A stretch of 61,611 nucleotides of DNA from Marinomonas pontica (lineage in GTDB: Bacteria > Pseudomonadota > Gammaproteobacteria > Pseudomonadales > Marinomonadaceae), in contig NZ_JAODTL010000025.1 of assembly GCF_026191375.1 (NCBI RefSeq), positions 1 through 61,611 on the forward strand, read 5' to 3'. The position numbers and the translations under genes were made by a program. The notes below the pieces were generated by a model. The model made no database searches and was not told the DNA's origin. It worked only from the letters and a program-made list of their open reading frames with translations. Shown one piece after another: positions 34,140 through 43,676 of this stretch; within the stretch, counting starts at the first letter, position 1; each line of letters opens with the position of its first letter.

Positions 34140-35657
34140 ATGATCTATGCTCAACCTGGTACTAACGGCAGCCTTATTTCTTTTGAAGCTGAGTATGGCA
34201 ACTTTATTGGTGGCGAATGGGTCGCACCAGTGAAAGGTCAATACTTTGACAATATTAGTCCTGTTAATGGCGAAGCGTTTTGTCGTATCCCTCGTTCTAC
34301 TGAAGAAGACATCAATCTTGCTCTGGACGCTGCTCATGCTGCGCGTGCTGCTTGGGGCAAAACATCGGTGACAAATCGTTCTAATATTTTGTTAAAAATT
34401 GCGGACCGTATCGAGCAAAATCTGGAAGCGCTTGCTGTGGCCGAAACATGGGATAACGGCAAAGCCGTTCGTGAAACGTTAAACGCCGATATTCCTTTAG
34501 CAGCGGATCATTTTCGTTATTTTGCTGGCTGCTTACGAGCGCAGGAAGGCAGCACGGCGGAACTAGACGAGCATACTGTGGCGTATCATTTTCATGAACC
34601 GTTAGGCGTGGTTGGGCAAATTATTCCTTGGAACTTCCCAATCCTGATGGCGGCTTGGAAGCTTGCTCCTGCGCTTGCAGCGGGCAACTGTGTGGTGCTA
34701 AAACCTGCAGAACAAACGCCTGCGTCTATTCTAGAGCTGGTTAAAGTCATCCAAGATTTATTGCCACCTGGCGTACTAAACATTGTTAATGGCTATGGTA
34801 AAGAAGCCGGTGAAGCTCTTGCAACCAGTAAGCGTATCGCAAAAATCGCCTTTACGGGATCTACTCCTGTGGGTTCACATATCTTGAAATGTGCGGCGGA
34901 AAATATCATTCCGTCTACTGTTGAGTTGGGCGGCAAATCTCCAAACATTTACTTTGCAGATGTGATGCAACACGAAGAAGCGTTTATTAGTAAATGCGTT
35001 GAAGGGTTGGTGCTGGCGTTCTTTAACCAAGGCGAAGTATGTACTTGTCCTTCTCGTGCGTTGGTTCATGAGTCCATCTACGACGACTTTATGAAGTTGG
35101 TCATTGAACGTACTAAGACCATCAAACGCGGTAATCCTTTGGATACCGATGTGCAAGTGGGGGCGCAGGCGTCCAAACAGCAATTCGATAAGATTTTAAG
35201 CTACATTGATATTGGTAAAGAAGAAGGTGCTGAGCTATTGATTGGCGGCGGTGTAGAGTCGATTGATGGCTTGGACAAAGGCTTCTATGTTCAGCCGACC
35301 TTATTTAAAGGTTCCAACGAGATGCGTATTTTCCAAGAAGAAATTTTTGGTCCCGTTGTGAGTGTGACGACGTTCAAAGACGAAGCGGAAGCGCTGGCCA
35401 TTGCCAATGACAGTGAGTTTGGCTTGGGTGCCGGAGTCTGGACTCGTGATACTAACCTTGCTTATCGCATGGGGCGTAACCTCGAAGCGGGTCGAGTGTG
35501 GATGAATTGCTATCACCAGTATCCAGCTCACTCTGCGTTTGGTGGCTATAAAAAATCGGGTGTTGGCCGTGAAACGCATAAGATTGCACTTGAGCATTAC
35601 CAGCAAACGAAAAATATGTTGGTCAGCTACGATGTGAATCCTTTGGGCTTCTTTTAA
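34140..35657 (+). CDS. NAD-dependent aldehyde dehydrogenase (AldB/ExaC type)
   Basis: 505 residues, the length of the AldB/ExaC acetaldehyde-type subgroup. Catalytic residues are in [12 protein letters not shown] (nucleophile Cys) and [11 protein letters not shown] (Glu); the cofactor site is [21 protein letters not shown] and [11 protein letters not shown]. The subgroup oxidises acetaldehyde and related short aldehydes in ethanol metabolism. CGGAGATGATTTT precedes the ATG. Flanked by a divergent AraC regulator and followed by a strong terminator, so a single-gene unit. Confidence 0.92.
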   Translation: MIYAQPGTNGSLISFEAEYGNFIGGEWVAPVKGQYFDNISPVNGEAFCRIPRSTEEDINLALDAAHAARAAWGKTSVTNRSNILLKIADRIEQNLEALAVAETWDNGKAVRETLNADIPLAADHFRYFAGCLRAQEGSTAELDEHTVAYHFHEPLGVVGQIIPWNFPILMAAWKLAPALAAGNCVVLKPAEQTPASILELVKVIQDLLPPGVLNIVNGYGKEAGEALATSKRIAKIAFTGSTPVGSHILKCAAENIIPSTVELGGKSPNIYFADVMQHEEAFISKCVEGLVLAFFNQGEVCTCPSRALVHESIYDDFMKLVIERTKTIKRGNPLDTDVQVGAQASKQQFDKILSYIDIGKEEGAELLIGGGVESIDGLDKGFYVQPTLFKGSNEMRIFQEEIFGPVVSVTTFKDEAEALAIANDSEFGLGAGVWTRDTNLAYRMGRNLEAGRVWMNCYHQYPAHSAFGGYKKSGVGRETHKIALEHYQQTKNMLVSYDVNPLGFF

Positions 35658-35702
35658 TTCGAAACGCATTTGGCGTTTATAAGCTAGATAGTATTGTTCA
35701 TC

Positions 35703-35735
35703 AAAAGCCAGTTCATTTTTGAACTGGCTTTTTTG
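35703..35735 (+). terminator. Terminator of the aldehyde dehydrogenase gene
   Basis: Perfect 13-bp arms AAAAGCCAGTTCA / TGAACTGGCTTTT, 4-nt loop, T tract. Confidence 0.92.
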
Positions 35736-35834
35736 TTTTCTAATGGAATGAAAGTTCAGCGGGTAAACCAGTAGCCTTGAAGCGTCAAAAAATTGCCTAT
35801 TTCCTAACAGCCTTCCTGTATTGCTAAAAAAACC

Positions 35835-35854
35835 AAGTTTCCGATTGGAAACTT
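35835..35854. promoter_or_regulatory. Palindrome upstream of serine dehydratase, candidate operator
   Basis: AAGTTTCC-GATT-GGAAACTT: perfect 8-bp arms with a 4-bp spacer, centred about 102 bp upstream of the sdaA start. No T tract. Its size and symmetry fit an operator; the binding protein is unknown. The rest of 35658-35946 shows only the previous terminator. Confidence 0.45.
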
Positions 35855-35946
35855 TATCTCATAAGTGATAATTTCAGCGGGAAGTGATCTCGTGTTCTAC
35901 AATTTTTACGCCGTAACCTAAGTAAGCGTCGGCAGAGGAAAAAGCG

Positions 35947-37329
35947 ATGGCAATCAGTTTATTTGACCTTTTTAAAGTGGGTATCGGTCCTTCCAGTTCT
36001 CATACCGTTGGCCCAATGGTTGCAGCGAATCAATTTGCTCATCAGTTAAAAGAGCACCAGTTAATATCCAAAGTGCATCGATTAAAAATAGACCTTTATG
36101 GGTCGTTGGGCGCAACGGGCAAAGGGCATGGTACGGGCACGGCTGTGCTGATGGGTTTAGAAGGCGAACTGCCGGATTTGATTGATCCTAGCGGCGTTAA
36201 TGAGCGCGTCGAGCGTATTGAGTCATCCTCACAGCTCAATTTGCTAGCGCAACACCCCATTACTATAAATGTGGCGACAGACCTTATTTATCACCGCATT
36301 GATCGATTGGATTTTCATGCAAATGGTATGGTGCTGGTGGCGTTTGATGAAGATGGAAAAACGTTACATCAGGCCACTTTTTACTCTGTTGGCGGTGGTT
36401 TTATTGTTCAGGAAGATGAGCAGGGGAATGTTGCGTTAGTAGAGGACACTACTGAGCTGCCTCATGTTTTTCATAGCGCAGAAGCGCTTATTAAGCTTTG
36501 CCGATCTGAAGACAAAAGTATCGCTCAAATCATGTTAGAAAATGAGCGTCACTGGAGAACGGAAGAAGAAATTAAACAAGGTATTTTGTCTATTTGGTCT
36601 GTTATGAAATCGTGTGTTCAGCATGGTATCCGTAACGAAGGGATTTTACCTGGTGGTTTAAAAGTGAAGCGCAGAGCCGCAAGTTTGCACAGAGATTTAA
36701 CCAGCAAGACTCGAATGGATATGATCACACCGTCTTTGGGGGCGATGGATTGGGTGAATCTATACGCATTGGCGGTGAATGAAGAAAATGCGGCGGGTGG
36801 GCGAGTTGTGACCGCGCCAACCAATGGTGCCGCAGGAATTATTCCTGCTGTACTTCATTATTATTGGGAGTTTTGCCCTCGTTCTTGTGAGGAAGGGGTG
36901 ATTGATTTTTTTCTAACAGCGGCGGCAATTGGTCTATTATTTAAGGAGAATGCGTCAATTTCAGGCGCTGAAGTGGGTTGTCAGGGAGAGGTTGGTTCGG
37001 CTTGCGCGATGGCGGCGGCGGGGTTAGCGGCGGCGACGGGCGGTTCCCCCGAACAAATTGAAAACGCGGCAGAAATAGGTATGGAGCACAATTTGGGATT
37101 AACGTGTGATCCAATTGGTGGCCTAGTGCAAGTTCCCTGTATCGAGCGAAATGCTATGGCGTCTATTAAAGCCATCAACTCTGCCAGTATGGCGTTACGT
37201 GGTGACGGAACGCACTATGTGTCTCTTGATAAGGTAATTCGCACCATGCGCGACACAGGCAGAGACATGAATGATAAATACAAAGAAACATCGCGCGGTG
37301 GTTTGGCTGTCAACGTGATTGAATGTTAG
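35947..37329 (+). CDS. sdaA: L-serine ammonia-lyase (serine dehydratase), iron-sulfur type
   Basis: Deaminates L-serine to pyruvate and ammonia with a [4Fe-4S] cluster; cytosolic. 460 residues, single-chain SdaA/SdaB type with fused beta and alpha parts. FKVGIGPSSSHTVGPM at the start, YGSLGATGKGHGT, then the alpha part with cluster cysteines in SGAEVGCQGEVGSACAMAA and LTCDPIGGLVQVPCIERN. Both SdaA and SdaB fit. GAGGAAAAAGCG precedes the ATG. The terminator at 37387 overlaps a Pho-box array for the next gene. Confidence 0.93.
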   Translation: MAISLFDLFKVGIGPSSSHTVGPMVAANQFAHQLKEHQLISKVHRLKIDLYGSLGATGKGHGTGTAVLMGLEGELPDLIDPSGVNERVERIESSSQLNLLAQHPITINVATDLIYHRIDRLDFHANGMVLVAFDEDGKTLHQATFYSVGGGFIVQEDEQGNVALVEDTTELPHVFHSAEALIKLCRSEDKSIAQIMLENERHWRTEEEIKQGILSIWSVMKSCVQHGIRNEGILPGGLKVKRRAASLHRDLTSKTRMDMITPSLGAMDWVNLYALAVNEENAAGGRVVTAPTNGAAGIIPAVLHYYWEFCPRSCEEGVIDFFLTAAAIGLLFKENASISGAEVGCQGEVGSACAMAAAGLAAATGGSPEQIENAAEIGMEHNLGLTCDPIGGLVQVPCIERNAMASIKAINSASMALRGDGTHYVSLDKVIRTMRDTGRDMNDKYKETSRGGLAVNVIEC

Positions 37330-37348
37330 TTATTTTAAATAAAACGAG

Positions 37349-37388
37349 CTGTAATAAAACGGTCATATTTCTGTAGTATCTTTGTCAT
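37349..37388 (+). promoter_or_regulatory. Four-repeat Pho-box array upstream of pit
   Basis: Four repeats at exact 11-bp period: CTGTAAT (37349), CGGTCAT (37360), CTGTAGT (37371), TTGTCAT (37382). The first matches consensus fully; each of the others has one mismatch. It lies 20 bp after the sdaA stop and 244 bp before the chosen pit start. Its last bases overlap the first arm of the sdaA terminator, so the transcription start position is uncertain. Confidence 0.72.
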
Positions 37389-37416
37389 AAGCGCCTTTAT
37401 TGGCGCTTATTTTTGT
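37387..37416 (+). terminator. Terminator of sdaA
   Basis: 9-bp arms ATAAGCGCC / GGCGCTTAT, loop 6 nt, T-rich tail. Overlaps the end of the Pho-box array by 2 bp. Confidence 0.8.
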
Positions 37417-37568
37417 TTTTACGAGTCATATTCTACGCAAAACTTTTGGGGTTTTTATCTGCAGACTCCCAGTGTAGAATGGCGCGGAATTTACATTTAA
37501 TAAAAATGTAACGGGATGAATTGAGTGCCAGATGAAGTTCGGATGCTGGGATAAGCATGTCACTGTAA

Positions 37569-37587
37569 ACTCAAGTGCACCTTGAGT
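37569..37587. repeat. Short inverted repeat in the pit leader
   Basis: ACTCAAG-TGCAC-CTTGAGT, perfect 7-bp arms, 45 bp upstream of the pit ATG. No role assigned. Confidence 0.4.
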
Positions 37588-37631
37588 GAATAGTGGTTTG
37601 GCAAAGATTAACGACAGAAAGAAGAGCCCGT

Positions 37632-39212
37632 ATGGATCTTACAAATAACCCGAAAGAAGAATCCACTTTGTTGAGTGGTCATGAGTTTGTTCGTGTATTA
37701 ATTGCACTGGCATTTGTTTTGTTGGCAGGCTTCTACGCTTCATCAAATGGCGTCGGAGTGTCAAATCTTTCTATTTTGGCGATTGCTGCCGCGATAGGTG
37801 CCTACATGGCGATTAATATCGGTGCGAACGATGTTGCCAATAACGTGGGCCCTGCGGTAGGTTCGAAAGCACTTTCCATGACTGGGGCCATATTAATTGC
37901 TGCTGTTTTTGAAGCGGCTGGCGCTTTGATTGCGGGTGGTAATGTCGTAGGAACCATTAAAAACGGCATTATTAATCCTAACTCTATAGGTGAGGCTGAA
38001 ACCTTTATCTGGGTCATGATGGCGGCGCTGTTGGCGGGCGCTATTTGGCTGAATTTGGCCACTTACCTAGGTGCGCCTGTTTCCACAACGCATTCTATTG
38101 TTGGTGGTGTCTTAGGTGCTGGCATTGCCGCTGGTGGTTGGGATATTGCGAACTGGGATAAGCTAATCGCTATCGTAGCGAGCTGGGTAATTTCTCCTGT
38201 ATTAGGTGGTGTAATTGCTGCGTTATTCTTGATGTACATTAAACGCTCTATCACTTACAAGAATGATATGATCGAAGCGGCGACAAAGGTCGTGCCTTTG
38301 CTCGTTGGTTTTATGGTTTGGGCGTTTTCAACCTATCTTATCCTTAAAGGATTGAAGCACCTTTGGAAGTTTGATTTCATCACGGCGGCACTGATTGCAT
38401 TTGCTATTGCTTTGACTGTGTATTTCTTCGTTCGTCCGATCGTTGATAAAGCGTCAGCGTCCTTGAAAAATGACAAAGATGCGGTAAATAGCTTATTTAC
38501 TCTTCCGCTGATTGTGTCTGCAGCATTGTTGAGCTTTGCTCATGGCGCAAACGACGTAGCCAATGCTATTGGGCCTTTAGCGGCTATCAACGATGCATTA
38601 ATGACTGGCGCGGTTTCTAGCAAAGCCTCTATTCCACTATGGATTATGATGGTAGGCGGTATTGGTATTGCGGTGGGTCTTGCTCTGTTTGGTCCTAAAC
38701 TGATCAAGACTGTAGGTTCAGAAATTACTGAGCTTGATAAGACTCGCGCCTTCTGTGTTGCGATGGCCGCGGCCATTACGGTGATTGTTGCATCTCAGCT
38801 TGGCTTGCCAGTTAGCTCTACTCACATTGCAGTAGGTGGTATTTTCGGTGTGGGTTTCTTGCGTGAATATTTGAAGCAATCTTACGAGAAGAAATTAGCG
38901 TCTATTATTTCTCACTCTGAATCAGCAGGTCATAACGGCCAGCAAACTCAAGAGTTTGTTAAGCGCTTTAAAATAGCAGATGTTGAAGAGAAACGTGAAA
39001 TTCTAAAAGAATTAAAAGCGGCTCAGGCTTCTTCGCCTATTTCATCAGCAGAACGTAAGGGCTTGAAAAAAGCAACGAAGAAAGAATTGGTGAAGCGTTC
39101 TGCACTATTGCGAATTGCAGCGGCATGGGTCATTACCGTTCCGGCTTCTGCTTTGCTTTCTGCTGCACTCTTCTATATGTTGCTTGGTTTCTCTCTCTTA
39201 ATGAGCAAATAG
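37632..39212 (+). CDS. Pit-family inorganic phosphate transporter
   Basis: 526-residue multi-helix permease that imports metal-phosphate with protons or sodium. The duplicated PiT signature is present: INIGANDVANNVGPAVGSKAL in the first half and AHGANDVANAIGPLAAIND in the second, with VSTTHSIVGGVLGAG and VSSTHIAVGGIFGVG after each. A long hydrophilic loop with many Lys/Glu lies near residues 440-490. The ATG at 37632 has AGAAGAG upstream and is preferred to the GTG at 37593. The upstream four-repeat Pho-box array predicts phosphate-starvation induction, though in E. coli pitA is not PhoB-dependent. Confidence 0.93.
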   Translation: MDLTNNPKEESTLLSGHEFVRVLIALAFVLLAGFYASSNGVGVSNLSILAIAAAIGAYMAINIGANDVANNVGPAVGSKALSMTGAILIAAVFEAAGALIAGGNVVGTIKNGIINPNSIGEAETFIWVMMAALLAGAIWLNLATYLGAPVSTTHSIVGGVLGAGIAAGGWDIANWDKLIAIVASWVISPVLGGVIAALFLMYIKRSITYKNDMIEAATKVVPLLVGFMVWAFSTYLILKGLKHLWKFDFITAALIAFAIALTVYFFVRPIVDKASASLKNDKDAVNSLFTLPLIVSAALLSFAHGANDVANAIGPLAAINDALMTGAVSSKASIPLWIMMVGGIGIAVGLALFGPKLIKTVGSEITELDKTRAFCVAMAAAITVIVASQLGLPVSSTHIAVGGIFGVGFLREYLKQSYEKKLASIISHSESAGHNGQQTQEFVKRFKIADVEEKREILKELKAAQASSPISSAERKGLKKATKKELVKRSALLRIAAAWVITVPASALLSAALFYMLLGFSLLMSK

Positions 39213-39222
39213 ACATAGAAAT

Positions 39223-39254
39223 AAAAAAAGATCAGTATTACTGGTCTTTTTTTT
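39223..39254 (+). terminator. Terminator of pit
   Basis: Stem AAAGATCAG / CTGGTCTTT (one G-U pair) with a 5-nt loop and T tract. Confidence 0.85.
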
Positions 39255-39341
39255 GTTTTCAATACTTGTGCTGTGTTATATAAAATACGGTCAGTTGTTC
39301 AAAAATTAGATAATGTCGCGGTTTAGGTAATTAGGTAAGCA

Positions 39342-40043
39342 ATGAATGTAAGCATGTTGGTCGTTGTTACCATTTTACTCTTGGTTTTTTTGTGTTCTCT
39401 TCCCTCTTTTTTTCGTTGGCAGAAAAGGCAGAAAGAGCTAAAAGAAAAAGTTCTCTCTAATTTATCCAGCCGTAGCGAACGTCTGCTGTTTTCGTTGGAA
39501 ATGGTCTCTGATCGATATTTAACGAAGGACACAAGAATATTTTTGATAGAGTATTTGCTTTTTTGCATTGCTCCACTCAAGAAAGTCGGTTACCAATCCG
39601 ATATTGTAGAGAAGCAAGAGGATTTAATTCGCTGGTTGACCGATCTCAAGTTAGGGAATCACACTTTAAATAAGGATCGTGTGGGAAGCCAAGCAGAATT
39701 AGAGCAAATACATAACGCGCTTCAGTCTATGGTGAGAGAGGCGCGAAATATCTCTGACAGTTTTGGTGTTAGTCGAGCCTTAATTCGACACCATGTGGTA
39801 TTAATTCGCTACGCTCATGATTTAGCGTATCGAGATTTATTGGTTCGACAGGCTCGATATGACCTGGAGAACGATAAAAAAAATAGGGCTTTGGAAAAAT
39901 ACAGGACAGCGCTATCGGTAATGGAGAGAAACGGTTCAGTAAATAGCTCTAAAAGAGAGAAAGTACGTTTACAGAATATGATACAGGATGTAGAGAATCT
40001 TCTATTCGCTAAAAAGAACAAAGCAGAACTGGAATCGAAATAA
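39342..40043 (+). CDS. Membrane-anchored alpha-helical protein, unknown (tandem copy 1)
   Basis: 233 residues: N-terminal TM (about 4-24, SMLVVVTILLLVFLCSLP), then a long charged helical region with TPR-like tail YRDLLVRQARYDLENDKKNRALEKYRTALSVME. No catalytic motif and no named family recognised. The next gene has the same layout and related blocks (KDTRIFLIEY versus KDMKLWLFSR; A.EKYRTALS versus AVEMYKEALS), so the two are probably diverged tandem duplicates, 88 bp apart. AGGTAATTAGGTAAGC precedes the ATG. Confidence 0.75.
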   Translation: MNVSMLVVVTILLLVFLCSLPSFFRWQKRQKELKEKVLSNLSSRSERLLFSLEMVSDRYLTKDTRIFLIEYLLFCIAPLKKVGYQSDIVEKQEDLIRWLTDLKLGNHTLNKDRVGSQAELEQIHNALQSMVREARNISDSFGVSRALIRHHVVLIRYAHDLAYRDLLVRQARYDLENDKKNRALEKYRTALSVMERNGSVNSSKREKVRLQNMIQDVENLLFAKKNKAELESK

Positions 40044-40131
40044 TGCGGAATCACAAAGTCTAGTTCACTTGTTGATTGATTGGCGGCATCTTATTTAGCC
40101 ATAAACAATATTAAGGTAAACAACGTATCAT

Positions 40132-40914
40132 ATGACTGCTGTTACCATTACTGTACTGTTGCTTGTTATTGGTGGATTTATTGCCTTCGCGATATTTTTG
40201 CAACTAAAAGAGCAGGCGAGATTGGAGAAGTTGCGAAAAGTGGCGACGCTCAACAATCAATTGCGCCAAGTACGTCGTTATCTTGATGAAATGCCTCCAC
40301 AGTATCAGCCTAAGGATATGAAGCTTTGGTTGTTCTCTAGAATGATTGCCATTTACGATCAACTTCTTGTGTTACAACCCGATATCACCTTAACTCGCCG
40401 TCGAGAGCATCTGCTTGAAGAAATGGCTGAGTTTCAAGAAAGTAAACAAAAACGTCGCGCAAAGCCGATGAATGATGAGCTGATGATTATTGAGATTAGA
40501 CGCTTATTCGAATCCTTCAAATCTTTTCTGATCGCATCGCAAAAAGAAAAAACCATCGACCCTGATGTGGTGCACCGATACAGCAAGCTGCTTAACTTTT
40601 ACCATTATAAAATTAATGCGGATTATCATTCGTATCTTGCTCGTAAAGCGTTTTTAAGTGGTCAAATGGAGACCGCCGTTGAAATGTACAAAGAGGCGCT
40701 GTCGCAGCTGACACCGGTTAAGGAGTCCATTGAAGCACAGTCTACTATCCTCAAATTAAAAGATTTGCTTCAAGAAATTGAAGACGATCTTGCGTTGCAA
40801 AAAGCCGAAGAAGAAATAAGCCGAAGTATGGACAGCCAAGAGGAAGGAGAGTTGGATGACGAGTGGAGTAAGTTCATCGAAGACTCTACTTTTCAGACTA
40901 AAAAACGCTTTTAA
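40132..40914 (+). CDS. Membrane-anchored alpha-helical protein, unknown (tandem copy 2)
   Basis: 260 residues: N-terminal TM (about 3-23), basic juxtamembrane stretch, a helical domain with MPPQYQPKDMKLWLFSRMI and a C-terminal TPR-like repeat YHSYLARKAFLSGQMETAVEMYKEALSQL, then an acidic tail (QEEGELDDEWSKFIEDS). No family recognised. Companion of the preceding gene; likely a cytoplasmic-facing scaffold anchored in the inner membrane (inference). No enzyme motif. Confidence 0.78.
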   Translation: MTAVTITVLLLVIGGFIAFAIFLQLKEQARLEKLRKVATLNNQLRQVRRYLDEMPPQYQPKDMKLWLFSRMIAIYDQLLVLQPDITLTRRREHLLEEMAEFQESKQKRRAKPMNDELMIIEIRRLFESFKSFLIASQKEKTIDPDVVHRYSKLLNFYHYKINADYHSYLARKAFLSGQMETAVEMYKEALSQLTPVKESIEAQSTILKLKDLLQEIEDDLALQKAEEEISRSMDSQEEGELDDEWSKFIEDSTFQTKKRF

Positions 40915-41042
40915 TTATTTGCCCACTCTTGTTAGTTAATTTATAGATTATTCATTATTTTTGCACTTTGTGGCTTGCTAGTTATGCCCCGCCATGAGAA
41001 TTTTGCCCATCGTACTACTTCATTTTTGATAAGGATCTCTCT

Positions 41043-41663
41043 GTGAATTTGGCACTTTTATCGGCTTTTATTCCGACGTTCTTTTTTGTGTCTATTACCC
41101 CAGGCATGTGCATGACGTTGGCGATGACCTTAGGCATGACCATTGGCGTTAAACGAGCTTTATGGATGATGTTGGGGGAGTTAGTGGGCGTGGCGACAGT
41201 GGCGATTTTATCGGCTATTGGTGTGGCGGCCTTGCTGTTAAATTATCCCAATGTCTTTATGGTGTTGAAATACATAGGTGGGGCGTATTTGGCGTTTGTT
41301 GGCCTACAAATGTGGCTATCGAAAGGCAAAATGGCGATTAAAATGGACTCGGAAGGGGCTAAACCGGCTTCTCGGTTGGATTTAATGTCTCAAGGTTTTG
41401 TCACTGCGATTGCTAACCCTAAAGGGTGGGCTTTTTTTGTGGCCTTATTACCTCCTTTTTTAGATGCGAACCAGCCATTAACGTCGCAGTTGATTGTCTT
41501 GATTTCGATTATTTTGACGCTTGAATTAAGCTGCTTGCTTATTTACGCTGCTGGCGGCAGAACATTAAAATCGATTCTAATGAAAAGTGGAAATGTTCGA
41601 ATCATGAATCGTATTGCTGGTACGTTGATGATTGGGGTTGGCGCTTGGCTCGCAGCAGGTTAA
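41043..41663 (+). CDS. LysE/RhtB-family amino-acid exporter
   Basis: 206 residues with about six hydrophobic helices. GTG start with AAGGATCTCTCT upstream. Conserved VSITPGMCMTLAMTLGMTIGVKRAL at the N-terminus, KYIGGAYLAFVGLQMW in the middle and FVTAIANPKGWAFFVALLPPFL are typical. Exports amino acids such as threonine, homoserine or leucine; the exact substrate cannot be read. The gene ends just 15 bp before the convergent topB stop. Confidence 0.9.
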   Translation: MNLALLSAFIPTFFFVSITPGMCMTLAMTLGMTIGVKRALWMMLGELVGVATVAILSAIGVAALLLNYPNVFMVLKYIGGAYLAFVGLQMWLSKGKMAIKMDSEGAKPASRLDLMSQGFVTAIANPKGWAFFVALLPPFLDANQPLTSQLIVLISIILTLELSCLLIYAAGGRTLKSILMKSGNVRIMNRIAGTLMIGVGAWLAAG

Positions 41664-41678
41664 GTCGTTGTTGTGTTG

Positions 41679-43676
41679 CTAAGAAGGCGCTTTTGAGCGT
41701 CTTTTTTTATGTGACGACGGTGTTGTAGAAGTCGTTGTTTTTCGTGCGCTTGGTGTTTTCTTAGGAGATGACGTTTTACGTTTTGCGAATGGGTTTTTAG
41801 TGGGCGCGGGTAAATTTTGTAATGCTGATATGGGCATATCACGCGACGCTGTTAATAGGTGATTTAAATTGCTTTCTAATTGTGTCATGAACTCTTGGTA
41901 GCTTGCTTCACCAAGGCTAATGCCATTCAATGCGGCTTCCCATTTCGCAGTCATGTCTGGTGTGACGAGCTGTTCTGGCAAGCAGTCAATAAAAGCTCGG
42001 CCAGTCTGACTGGCGTGAATTTGTTTGCCTTGTCTTATTAAAAAACCACGTTTGAACAGCAGTTCAATAATGCTGGCTCGTGTTGCTTCAGTGCCAAGAC
42101 CATCCGTTTCTTTGAGGATTGCCTTGATGTCTTTGTCGGTGACGAATCGACTAATGCCAGTCATGGCGGCCAGTAACGTGGCGTCTGTGAAAGCCGCGGG
42201 AGGCGTAGTGATTTTTTCTTGTACTTGACCTTGGTCACACCACAAAGCGTCATTTTTGTTCAGCTTTGGCAGTTCGTTCTGATTTTCATCTTCTGTGTCT
42301 TTGTTCTTACCTTTGTTTGGCAGTAATGCTTTCCAGCCTAGTGCGATAGGCGTATTTCCTTTTGCTTCGAAAAGCCCACCTTCAATGTCTACTTTAATAT
42401 AAGACGCTAGATAGTCGTAATCTGGGTAGAACTGCATGAGATATTGACGAGCGATCAGGTTAAACACCAATGCTTCTGTTTTGGAAAGAGACGCGGCTTT
42501 ATGGGCTTGTGTGGTGGGGATGATCGCGTGATGGGCGGTTACTTGTTTGTCATTCCAGGCTTTGTTTTTTCGCGAAGCGTCCGCGTTCTTTGCTCCTTGC
42601 TGGATGTCCCCACCAGATCGAACAAGCGCATCGATGATCGCTGGTGCGTCTTTGTGCTGTTGAGAGGGTAAGTAACGACAATCCGATCTGGGGTAGGTGA
42701 TCATTTGGTGGCGTTCATACAGTGTTTGACAGGTGTCTAGCACTTGCTGTGCGGAGAGCGAAAACGCCTTTGCTGCATCAATCTGCAATGCAGATAAGCT
42801 GTATGGAAGCGGTGCTGATTGTTTTTTTTGTTTGTAGTTCGCGTCAATGACAGTGGCCGGTTTATTGCTGATGCGATTGGCGACATTTTGTGCAAGCGGT
42901 AGACTCAGTACACGATTTTCTTCGTCCATATAAGGGCGACATGCGTCACTTGGAAGCCATTTTGCTTGGAAACTTTCACCTTGTGGTGTTTGTATGTTTG
43001 CCCATACCTGATAAAAGTTCTTAGGAACAAAGGTTTCTCGTTCTTTGTCACGCATGGCAACCAGTCCCAATATGGGGGTTTGCACGCGACCTATGGATAA
43101 CACTCCCTGATAGCCCGCTTGTCGGCCTTTAATGGTATAAGCACGAGTGAGATTAAGACCATACAACCAGTCTGCCCGAGCGCGACCCAGTGCCGAACGA
43201 GATAAGGCTGCAAATTCCGTATTTGAGCGCAGAGTATTGAGCGCCTTTTTAATCGCTGCGGGGGTCAAGTCATTGACCAAAAGTCGCTGAGTGTTTTTGA
43301 GTTTCTGCGCGGGAACCTTGGTGTAATGCAGTACTTCATCAACGAGCAATTGACCTTCACGATCCGGGTCACCGGCATGAACCAAGGTTGTGGCTTTTTT
43401 GATGAGTTTTTTGAGAATGCTAAGTTGCTTTTTGGTGTTGGCTTTTTCCTGCCATTGCCAGTCGTCGGGGATAATTGGCAAGTGGTCTAGATTCCAGGTT
43501 TTATACGCTGGGTTGTATTGATGAGGTTCGGCCTGTTCAAGCAAGTGTCCTATGCACCAGCTGATGCAGTCTCCATTGGGTAACCAGATGCAACCTTCTT
43601 CTTTCTTTTGAGGAGAGGGGAGTGCTGCGGCAATGGCACGAGCAAGGCTGGGTTTTTCGGCAATATAGAGAATCAT
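41679..43676 (-). CDS. topB: DNA topoisomerase III
   Basis: Type IA topoisomerase that resolves replication and recombination intermediates. 665 residues. Toprim domain: ILYIAEKPSLARAIAAALP and VHAGDPDREGQLLVDEVL; active-site region MITYPRSDCRYLPSQQH with the nucleophilic Tyr. Also GLNLTRAYTI and the late GLGTEATRASIIELLFKRGFL. The C-terminus is a Lys/Arg/Thr/Ser-rich tail (FAKRKTSSPKKTPSARKTT) that would bind DNA. The ATG at 43676 abuts a long palindrome holding a LexA box; no ribosome binding site is visible upstream, so a very short leader is possible. Confidence 0.95.
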   Translation of the reverse strand: MILYIAEKPSLARAIAAALPSPQKKEEGCIWLPNGDCISWCIGHLLEQAEPHQYNPAYKTWNLDHLPIIPDDWQWQEKANTKKQLSILKKLIKKATTLVHAGDPDREGQLLVDEVLHYTKVPAQKLKNTQRLLVNDLTPAAIKKALNTLRSNTEFAALSRSALGRARADWLYGLNLTRAYTIKGRQAGYQGVLSIGRVQTPILGLVAMRDKERETFVPKNFYQVWANIQTPQGESFQAKWLPSDACRPYMDEENRVLSLPLAQNVANRISNKPATVIDANYKQKKQSAPLPYSLSALQIDAAKAFSLSAQQVLDTCQTLYERHQMITYPRSDCRYLPSQQHKDAPAIIDALVRSGGDIQQGAKNADASRKNKAWNDKQVTAHHAIIPTTQAHKAASLSKTEALVFNLIARQYLMQFYPDYDYLASYIKVDIEGGLFEAKGNTPIALGWKALLPNKGKNKDTEDENQNELPKLNKNDALWCDQGQVQEKITTPPAAFTDATLLAAMTGISRFVTDKDIKAILKETDGLGTEATRASIIELLFKRGFLIRQGKQIHASQTGRAFIDCLPEQLVTPDMTAKWEAALNGISLGEASYQEFMTQLESNLNHLLTASRDMPISALQNLPAPTKNPFAKRKTSSPKKTPSARKTTTSTTPSSHKKRRSKAPS

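Noticed and set aside
33918..34337. Antisense ORF of 139 codons
   Set aside because: Covers the divergent promoter region and the start of the aldehyde dehydrogenase; no recognised domain and no ribosome binding site.
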